From contig URZJ01000136.1 in NCBI GenBank assembly GCA_900552395.1, forward strand, positions 1-5,137: a stretch of 5,137 nt of DNA. Direction: 5' to 3'. Of the stretch, positions 1 through 5,137 are shown piece after piece (position 1 is the stretch's first letter; every line of letters starts with the position of its first letter). Source of the stretch: an uncultured Collinsella sp. GTDB lineage: Bacteria; Actinomycetota; Coriobacteriia; Coriobacteriales; Coriobacteriaceae. Made by a program: the position numbers and the translations under genes. The notes beneath the pieces were generated by a model. That model did no database searches and was not told the DNA's origin. It was given only the letters and a program-made list of their open reading frames with translations.

Positions 1-970
1 GAGCCACATCCATCGTTTGCAGCAGATCTGCGATGCCGCCCGCAAGTGCGGCCGTAAGGTCGTTGTGACCGGTCGCTCCATGCTCACGAACACCCGCGTG
101 GCGCGCGAGCTCGGTTATCTCAACATCGATGATGCCGATATCATCGATGCCTTCGATATTGATAACCTGCCTGACGACAAGATCGTCGTCATGTGCACTG
201 GTTCGCAGGGCGAGCCGCTGTCGGCCCTGTCCCGCATGGCCAATGGCGAGCACAAGACGCTCTCCATCCACGAGGGCGATACCGTTATCCTCTCGGCAAC
301 TCCCGTTCCTGGCAACGAGAAGGCCGTCCAGCAGGTCGTCAACAGCCTGGCCAAGCTCGGCTGCGACGTGTGGGATAAGAACCGCGCTCTCGTCCACGTC
401 TCGGGTCACGGTAGCCAGGAGGAGCTCAAGCTCCTGATGGCCATGGCCAAGCCCACGTATTTTATGCCGGTTCACGGTGAGGCCGTGCATCTGCGCGCCC
501 ATGCCCAGCTGGCGCGCAAGATGGGCATCAAGGACGATCATATCTTTATCCTCGATAACGGCGACACGCTCGAGATGCGCGGTGGTATCGTCAAGCGCGG
601 TACGCCCGTCGAGTCCGGTGTCGTTTACGTCGACGGCCTGCGTATCGGCGATACCGACCCCATCGTCCTGCGCGATCGCCAGAAGCTCGCCAACGACGGT
701 ATGGTCACGGCCGTTGCCATCGTCTCCCTCAAACACAAGAAGATCGAGGCCATCGAGTTCTCGGGCCGCGGCGTCTCGTTTGCCATCGACGACCAGTTCT
801 CCGAGGATGCCTCCGCGTCCATTATGAAGACGATCGAGAAGGGTAAGTTTAGCTTTACCAGCAGCGGTTCCGATGCCATTCGCAAGGCCGTGCGCGATTC
901 GCTCTCTAACTTTATCTGGAGCCGTACGCGCACCCGTCCGATGATCATCCCGGTCGTCATGGAGGTTTAG
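1..970 (+). CDS. rnj: Ribonuclease J, C-terminal part (5' end outside window)
   Basis: RNase J is a zinc-dependent metallo-beta-lactamase/beta-CASP ribonuclease that degrades and matures RNA in the cytoplasm, usually with 5'-to-3' exonuclease and endonuclease activity. The frame is open from base 2 and gives 322 codons, a little over half of a typical 550-620 aa enzyme; the start and the catalytic HxHxDH motif lie upstream. Visible beta-CASP landmarks are GRSM near the start (about 70-81), TGSQGEP (197-217), HVSGHGS (395-415) and PVHGE (467-481), whose histidines belong to the metal/RNA site. The C-terminal domain follows from about 600 and ends in the family-typical RPMIIPVVMEV before TAG (968-970), so the C-terminus is intact. 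I see no frameshift or missing key residue in the visible part. Its last codons double as the ftsK ribosome binding site, which implies co-expression. Family identification is very secure; J1 versus J2 type cannot be decided here. Confidence 0.96.
   Translation, partial: SHIHRLQQICDAARKCGRKVVVTGRSMLTNTRVARELGYLNIDDADIIDAFDIDNLPDDKIVVMCTGSQGEPLSALSRMANGEHKTLSIHEGDTVILSATPVPGNEKAVQQVVNSLAKLGCDVWDKNRALVHVSGHGSQEELKLLMAMAKPTYFMPVHGEAVHLRAHAQLARKMGIKDDHIFILDNGDTLEMRGGIVKRGTPVESGVVYVDGLRIGDTDPIVLRDRQKLANDGMVTAVAIVSLKHKKIEAIEFSGRGVSFAIDDQFSEDASASIMKTIEKGKFSFTSSGSDAIRKAVRDSLSNFIWSRTRTRPMIIPVVMEV
961..965 (+). promoter_or_regulatory. Ribosome binding site for ftsK
   Basis: A perfect GGAGG lies six bases before the TTG at 972. 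It sits in the Met-Glu-Val codons that end RNase J, so ribosomes finishing rnj terminate right at this site, which favours coupled translation. It decides the ftsK start: the first in-frame ATG is codon 137, inside the third membrane segment, and I saw no comparable site before the other early in-frame GTG/TTG codons. Confidence 0.88.
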
Positions 971-971
971 T

Positions 972-3749
972 TTGGCGCGCGGATCTGCACAAAACGCCAA
1001 AGGCAATAAGGCCAATAACCAACCGGCATCTGCTAAGGGTGCCGGTTCCCATCTGCGTGCCAATAAGGGCCACGAGTCCGAGTTCGATGAGTTTGAGCCC
1101 TTGGTCGAGCCTTCGGCCAATCGCGATATCGCCGGTGTGGTCATCGCCGTTTTGGCGATCGCGTCCTTCATTGCCGTGATCTCTCCGGCAACAGCGCCCG
1201 TGACGGCTGCGGTTGCCGGTTTCTACCACCTGGGCTTTGGCCTGGGCGCCTACGTGCTGCCGATCGTCATCTTGCTGTTTGCCGCCACGCTCTTTTTGGG
1301 TGAGGACTCGCCGCTCAACGTGCGCTCTGTCGCGGGCGGCGCCGTGGTCTTTATCGCCGTCGTCTCCATTCTTTCGCTGATGGTGCCGGGCACGAGCGAT
1401 TCGTGCGACCTTATGTTTACGCCGCAGAACCTTTCTGTGTCGGGCGGCTACATTGGCGCCTTTATCGCAAGTGCCTTGCAAAACGCCCTGGGTAAACCTA
1501 TCGCCATGGTTGTCTTGCTGGGGCTTGTCGTCGTTGGTTTGGTCATTATCGGCTTTTCGGTGGGTGGCGTTTTGCGCTCCGCACGCGATCGTGCGGCAGA
1601 TTTTGCCGAACGCCGTCGTGCCGATGTCAACGCCAGCCCGTGGGGCGATGAAGAGGCCCTGTCTGTTCCCGGCGTCGCTCGTCCGCACCTGAGCATTCTG
1701 CGCCAGAAGGGGACTGACGCCGCGGTGACCACGGTCATGGGTGGCGATGTCGACCCGGTTTTGGATGACAACGAGGACGATGACCCGTTTGTCGACGTAT
1801 CCGAGTCGGTTGAAGCCGAGCGGGCCAAGACCACGCTGCTGCCGCGTCGCCATGTCAAGAAGGGCAAGGCTGCGCCTAAGCTCAATACGAGTGAGCCCGA
1901 CCCGTCTTGGTCCGATAGCGAGATTGAGCTCACCGAGGGTGACGACGAGGACGACGAGGCTCCGCTCGAGACCGCCAAGACAACCTTGCTGCCGCGTCGC
2001 CACGCCAAGCGCGGTCAGGTCACTGGACAGCTTTCGATGGAGGACGATCCGGACAAGGTTGACGAGTCCGAGCCGCCGTTTGCCGTGAACCCTGTTTCGG
2101 CCGCACCTCAGATTCCCGACTTCTTAAAGCATCCCAAGGTTGCCGATGCGCCTGCCACGAGTGCTGTCGAATCGGCTGCGGCTCGTGATGGGGGAGCGGA
2201 CGGCGGCGCCGCAGATAACGAGGGCGAAGAAGAGGACGGCCTCAAGCTTCCGCCGCTCGAAATCCTACATGCCAACCCGCAGTCGGCTTCTGCCGCGTCT
2301 TCGGATAAGGAGCTGGAGCAGACCGCTGAGTCACTGCAATCCACCTTGCTTGAGTTTGGCCGCAGTGCCCGCGTGGTCGGCTGGATCGCCGGCCCCACGG
2401 TGACGACCTTTAAGCTGCAACCTGGCGAGGGCGAGCGCGTGAGCAAGATTTCGAGCCTCGAGGACGATATCGCGCTTTCGCTCGCTGCCCAGTCGGTGCG
2501 TATCTTTGCCCCGATCCCCGGCACCTCGCTCGTGGGCATCGAGATTCCCAACCGCAAGCGCCAGAACGTCAATCTGGGCGACGTGCTGCCCTATGTGAAG
2601 GGCGGTCCGCTCGAGCTTGCCATCGGCCGCGACGCCGAGGGCACGCCGGTCGTCGCCGACCTCGCCAAGATGCCTCACCTGTTGATCGCCGGTACGACCG
2701 GTTCTGGTAAGTCGGTGATGATCAATTCCATCATCACGACCTTGCTCATGCGCGCCCTTCCCGAGGACGTTCGCCTGATCATGGTCGACCCCAAGCGCGT
2801 CGAGCTTGCGGGCTATAACGGTCTGCCGCATCTCTATGTGCCCGTGGTGACCGAGCCCAAGCAGGCCGCGAGCGCCCTGCAGTGGGCCGTGTCCGAAATG
2901 GAGCGCCGCCTGAAGGTATTCGAACGCCTCAACGTCCGTAAGATTTCGACCTATAACGAAAAGCAGGCCGCCGGCGAGTTTGAGCATTACGACAACCCGC
3001 CGCAAAAGATGCCCTACCTGGTCATTATCATTGACGAGCTCTCTGACCTGATGATGGTCGCCGGTAAGGATGTCGAGGCCTCGATCGTGCGTATTGCACA
3101 GCTGGGCCGCGCCGCCGGTATTCACCTTATCGTTGCCACGCAGCGCCCCAGCTCCAACGTGGTGACGGGCCTTATCAAGGCCAACATCACCAACCGCATC
3201 GCCTTTAACGTCGCCACGGGCATCGACTCGCGCGTCATCATCGACCAGATGGGTGCCGAGAAGCTCACCGGTTTGGGCGACATGCTGTTCTCCAAGGTCG
3301 ACTGGGGCAAGCCCCGCCGTATCCAGGGCTGCTTTGTCTCGGACGACGAAATCAACGAGATTGTCGAGTTCGTCAAGTCGCAGAGCGAGCCCGACTACCA
3401 CGAGGAGATTCTGTCCGCCGTGGCGCCCGCTTCCATGTCCATGGCTGGTGGCGGCGGCATTGTCCGCACCGGAGTCGCCGAGCCGCAAGACGATGATCCG
3501 CTCATTTGGGAAGCCGCCCATATTGTGGTGGAATCGCAGCTGGGCTCCACATCTGGCCTGCAACGCCGCCTGAAGGTTGGCTATGCGCGTGCCGGGCGTA
3601 TTATGGACATGCTGGAAGAAAAGGGTGTCGTCGGCCCGCCCGACGGTTCCAAGCCGCGCGAGGTCCTGTTGGACGAGGAGGGGCTTGCCGCGCTGGAATC
3701 TGTCGACGCCGAGATGGCACGTGAAGATCGTGAGTTTGGAGGATTCTGA
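972..3749 (+). CDS. ftsK: FtsK/SpoIIIE family DNA translocase
   Basis: FtsK is a septum-anchored hexameric ATPase that pumps double-stranded DNA to clear chromosomes from the closing septum and to aid dimer resolution with Xer recombinases. The protein is 925 aa. Residues 1-50 form a polar Asn/Ala/Lys-rich head. Membrane segments lie at about 53-71, 91-109, 120-138 and 176-198, with a Gly/Ala-rich, possibly re-entrant stretch at about 158-173. A low-complexity, mostly acidic linker covers about 203-423 and carries a duplicated AKTTLLPRRH motif. The motor opens at LKLPPLEIL (424-432). Walker A is GTTGSGKS (574-581, K580) and Walker B is VIIIDE (D688, E689), followed by the conserved ATQRPS and IDQMGAE segments. 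The gamma winged helix (about 840-910) contains RRLKVGYARAGRIMDMLEEKG and SKPREVL and should read polar DNA motifs (KOPS/SRS). The start is TTG, chosen for its GGAGG. The gene lies one base after the rnj stop and overlaps the next gene by one base. All core motifs are intact. Confidence 0.97.
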   Translation: MARGSAQNAKGNKANNQPASAKGAGSHLRANKGHESEFDEFEPLVEPSANRDIAGVVIAVLAIASFIAVISPATAPVTAAVAGFYHLGFGLGAYVLPIVILLFAATLFLGEDSPLNVRSVAGGAVVFIAVVSILSLMVPGTSDSCDLMFTPQNLSVSGGYIGAFIASALQNALGKPIAMVVLLGLVVVGLVIIGFSVGGVLRSARDRAADFAERRRADVNASPWGDEEALSVPGVARPHLSILRQKGTDAAVTTVMGGDVDPVLDDNEDDDPFVDVSESVEAERAKTTLLPRRHVKKGKAAPKLNTSEPDPSWSDSEIELTEGDDEDDEAPLETAKTTLLPRRHAKRGQVTGQLSMEDDPDKVDESEPPFAVNPVSAAPQIPDFLKHPKVADAPATSAVESAAARDGGADGGAADNEGEEEDGLKLPPLEILHANPQSASAASSDKELEQTAESLQSTLLEFGRSARVVGWIAGPTVTTFKLQPGEGERVSKISSLEDDIALSLAAQSVRIFAPIPGTSLVGIEIPNRKRQNVNLGDVLPYVKGGPLELAIGRDAEGTPVVADLAKMPHLLIAGTTGSGKSVMINSIITTLLMRALPEDVRLIMVDPKRVELAGYNGLPHLYVPVVTEPKQAASALQWAVSEMERRLKVFERLNVRKISTYNEKQAAGEFEHYDNPPQKMPYLVIIIDELSDLMMVAGKDVEASIVRIAQLGRAAGIHLIVATQRPSSNVVTGLIKANITNRIAFNVATGIDSRVIIDQMGAEKLTGLGDMLFSKVDWGKPRRIQGCFVSDDEINEIVEFVKSQSEPDYHEEILSAVAPASMSMAGGGGIVRTGVAEPQDDDPLIWEAAHIVVESQLGSTSGLQRRLKVGYARAGRIMDMLEEKGVVGPPDGSKPREVLLDEEGLAALESVDAEMAREDREFGGF
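1824..2015 (+). repeat. Duplicated 14-codon motif in the FtsK linker
   Basis: Two in-frame copies lie exactly 150 bases (50 codons) apart: 1824-1865 encodes AKTTLLPRRHVKKG (residues 285-298) and 1974-2015 encodes AKTTLLPRRHAKRG (335-348). By my count 33 of 42 bases match, including a 16-base identical core. Several differences are synonymous (ACC/ACA, ACG/ACC, CTG/TTG, CAT/CAC), so the copies are not a fresh duplication and the peptide appears conserved. Each basic motif follows an acidic tract (DDNEDDDP at 265-272; EGDDEDDE at 322-329), and weaker similarity runs on for about ten more residues. The coordinates span from the first copy to the second. Confidence 0.85.
3738..3742 (+). promoter_or_regulatory. 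Ribosome binding site for the rodZ-like gene
   Basis: GGAGG lies in the final Gly-Gly-Phe codons of ftsK, six bases before the ATG at 3749. Motif and spacing are the same as at the rnj/ftsK junction. Together with the TGATG stop/start overlap it supports translational coupling to ftsK and fixes the rodZ-like start. Confidence 0.87.
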
Positions 3750-5137
3750 TGGCTGCACGCTTTGGTGACATGCTGCTCGAGCAGCGTCGCCGAATGGGCC
3801 TTTCCATTCAGCAGGTCGCCAACACCATCAAAATCAGGCCGCAGATCATCGAGTTTTTCGAGACCGGTAACTTTGCTTCGATGCCGCCGCGCGGCTATGC
3901 GCAGGGCATGATTTCGAGCTATGCTCGTTTTTTGGGCCTCAATCCGCGCGAGGTCGTCAATGCCTACTTTGACGAACTGATGGCATACGAACGCGAGACG
4001 TCGCAGCAGGGCGGTCGTTTCCAGGACGCCGCCGGCTACGTCAATTCGCGTTCCTCTGTCGATAACGGGCGCTTTCTGATGGTTCAGGGCGGTCGTTCGA
4101 CTCGCTATGGACAGCGTCCTCAGCAGGCCGGTTATATTACCGAGACGGGTTCGGGCGAGGAGATTCGCTCGCAGCGTGACCGGTTCCGCAGTACGCCGAT
4201 GCCCGAGGACCGTGCACTTCCCGCTGCCCGCGGCGTGGCGCGTGACCCTCGTGCCGGCTACGGCGACGGCGGCTATTCCGATCGCGGTCACCGTGGTATC
4301 TCCACCGGACGCTCTCGCAGTGGCTATGCGGACGCCGATACCACGCAGGTGACGCCGCGTCTTCGCTCTCAACCACAGCCGTATGGCCAGCGCTCTTCGG
4401 CTCCGCGTGCGGGCCAGCGTGGCTATCAAGGCCGCGGTGAACTTGCGCCCCGCTCGGGTCAGCGCAGCCTTCAGGGCCAGGGTGGCTATTGCGGCCGTTC
4501 CGATAGCAATCGTGGCCGTATGCCTCAGGGAGGCGGCCGCAGCAGTTCCAGTCGTGGACGCGGCGGTTCCCGTGCTCCTCAAAACAACGGGCTCGATCCG
4601 CGTATCGTCTACGCCGGTATCGGTGCCGTGGCGTTGCTGCTGATCGTGCTCATCGTGGTACTTCTGCGCGGCTGCGCATCTTCGACGCCCGAGACCACGC
4701 CCGAGACGCCCGCTGTTACCAAGACGACGACCAAGAAGTCTTCTAAGAAGACCGAAACGGTCGACGAGGACGAAGACACCGATGAGCCGACTGACGAGTC
4801 GACTGATTCGGACGCCGCCAAGACGACGGCCAAGAAGGAAGAGAACGAGGTCACAAAGGTTAAGGTCTCCGTTGCCAAGGGAAAGACCGCGTGGATTGAG
4901 GTCAAGGTCGACGGAAAGTCGGTTTATGGCGCTCAGGCGACTGGCCCCTTTGAGCAGGAGTACACGCCCGAGTCCTCGATCGAGATCACCACGTCTAAGC
5001 CTTCCGATGTCACCGTTACCAAGAACGGCGAAAAGGTCCGTTACGATACCAAGACCTCGGGCGTGGCGCGCGTGACGATCACCGTTCCCAAGAAGGAGAC
5101 GACTGATTCCGAGAATGGTGAAAGTTCTGATGGTGCC
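3749..5137 (+). CDS. rodZ: RodZ-like membrane protein: HTH, one TM helix, DUF4115 (3' end outside window)
   Basis: RodZ is a bitopic protein that links the cytoplasmic shape/division machinery (MreB in rods) to the cell wall synthesis complex. The frame runs 463 codons from ATG to the window end without a stop. Residues 5-70 are a RodZ-type (HTH_25) helix-turn-helix with the signatures GDMLLEQRRRMGLSIQQVAN, the IKIRPQIIEFFETGNF stretch and GYAQGMISSYARFLGL. Residues 88-285 are an Arg/Gly/Gln/Tyr-rich, probably disordered cytoplasmic linker. One hydrophobic helix covers about 286-306 (IVYAGIGAVALLLIVLIVVLL), N-in by analogy with RodZ. A Thr/Lys/Asp/Glu-rich outer linker covers about 311-370, and a DUF4115-like beta domain about 373-448 includes WIEVKVDGKSVYGA and VTVTKNGEKV. 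The Ser/Glu/Asp-rich tail is cut by the window edge. The start overlaps the ftsK stop by one base and has GGAGG six bases upstream. Domain order makes the family call strong, but a true MreB partnership is uncertain, because many Actinobacteria keep RodZ-like proteins with other or unknown roles. The symbol is by homology only. Confidence 0.88.
   Translation, partial: MAARFGDMLLEQRRRMGLSIQQVANTIKIRPQIIEFFETGNFASMPPRGYAQGMISSYARFLGLNPREVVNAYFDELMAYERETSQQGGRFQDAAGYVNSRSSVDNGRFLMVQGGRSTRYGQRPQQAGYITETGSGEEIRSQRDRFRSTPMPEDRALPAARGVARDPRAGYGDGGYSDRGHRGISTGRSRSGYADADTTQVTPRLRSQPQPYGQRSSAPRAGQRGYQGRGELAPRSGQRSLQGQGGYCGRSDSNRGRMPQGGGRSSSSRGRGGSRAPQNNGLDPRIVYAGIGAVALLLIVLIVVLLRGCASSTPETTPETPAVTKTTTKKSSKKTETVDEDEDTDEPTDESTDSDAAKTTAKKEENEVTKVKVSVAKGKTAWIEVKVDGKSVYGAQATGPFEQEYTPESSIEITTSKPSDVTVTKNGEKVRYDTKTSGVARVTITVPKKETTDSENGESSDGA
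4010..4603 (+). other. Region encoding an Arg/Gly-rich low-complexity cytoplasmic linker of the RodZ-like protein
   Basis: Residues 88-285 hold about 34 Arg, 37 Gly, 17 Gln, 9 Tyr, no Lys and no Trp by my count, with about 17 RG or GR steps. A degenerate unit recurs: GQRGYQGRG (residues 222-230, bases 4412-4438) and GQGGYCGRS (243-251, bases 4475-4501), with looser relatives such as AGYGDGGYSDRG (169-180). The segment lies between the HTH and the membrane helix, so it should be cytoplasmic. The composition resembles RGG-box and other RNA-binding or self-associating disordered regions; that reading is inference from composition only. Confidence 0.8.

Noticed and set aside
957..2003. 348-codon open frame on the minus strand opposite the ftsK N-terminal region
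   Set aside because: Same reasons: antisense to a real gene, biased composition and no family features.
2331..3758. 475-codon open frame on the minus strand across the ftsK motor region
   Set aside because: It lies wholly opposite a well-conserved FtsK coding region, has a His/Gly/Asp/Arg-rich composition typical of the reverse of GC-rich codons, and shows no recognisable domain. It is an antisense shadow.
3924..3942. Run of six T (3928-3933) as a possible slippery frameshift site in the rodZ-like gene
   Set aside because: It encodes the conserved Arg-Phe-Leu-Gly of the RodZ HTH domain, the reading frame continues intact to the window end, and the run is not in the usual -1 slippery register.
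3581..4582. 333-codon minus-strand frame opposite the end of ftsK and the rodZ-like gene
   Set aside because: Ala/Thr/Arg-rich and low in complexity because it mirrors the RG-rich linker; the plus-strand frame has a clear HTH, TM helix and DUF4115-like domain.
4604..4675. Possible lipoprotein signal: hydrophobic helix followed by Leu-Arg-Gly-Cys (Cys309)
   Set aside because: Arg at the -2 position does not fit a lipobox, and the helix lies 285 residues into the protein after an HTH domain, so it is a membrane anchor and not a signal peptide.
4814..4843. AAKTTAKK in the rodZ-like outer spacer as a relative of the FtsK AKTTLLPRRH motif
   Set aside because: Only AKTT is shared, in Lys/Thr-rich sequence where it is expected by chance, and the two would lie on opposite sides of the membrane.

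Overview
The window holds three same-strand genes packed end to end, with only one non-coding base between them: the 3' part of a ribonuclease J gene (1-970), a complete ftsK/spoIIIE-type DNA translocase gene (972-3749), and the 5' part of a rodZ-like gene (3749 to the window end, still open). The DNA is GC-rich (roughly 60% by eye), with even codon use and no mobile elements, RNA genes, CRISPR or signs of transfer. The order rnj - ftsK - rodZ-like, the TTG-started FtsK and the residue variants in its motor suggest a Gram-positive, high-GC actinobacterial lineage. My best guess is a gut Coriobacteriia (Collinsella-like) chromosome, but this is recognition from memory and not a search result.

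Region by region. Bases 1-970 encode the end of the RNase J catalytic part (beta-CASP motifs TGSQGEP, HVSGHGS and PVHGE) and its C-terminal domain. Bases 961-965 (GGAGG) lie in the last codons of rnj and form the ribosome binding site for ftsK, which starts with TTG at 972. FtsK (925 aa) has a four-segment membrane domain, a linker of about 220 residues, mostly acidic and carrying a duplicated AKTTLLPRRH motif, then the alpha/beta motor with Walker A and B, and a C-terminal gamma winged helix. A second GGAGG at 3738-3742 serves the rodZ-like gene, whose ATG overlaps the ftsK stop by one base (TGATG). The rodZ-like protein (463 codons seen, no stop) has a RodZ-type helix-turn-helix, a long Arg/Gly/Gln/Tyr-rich cytoplasmic linker, one transmembrane helix, a Thr/Lys/Asp/Glu-rich outer linker and a DUF4115-type beta domain.

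How they work together. The genes look like one translationally coupled unit joining mRNA turnover (RNase J), chromosome segregation at the septum (FtsK) and cell-shape or envelope assembly (RodZ). This is a core housekeeping locus and I see no new defence or mobile system. The parts that families do not explain are the disordered linkers: the duplicated motif in FtsK, and the RGG-like, almost lysine-free cytoplasmic segment of the RodZ-like protein. From related genomes I would expect rimO and pgsA just downstream, outside this window.
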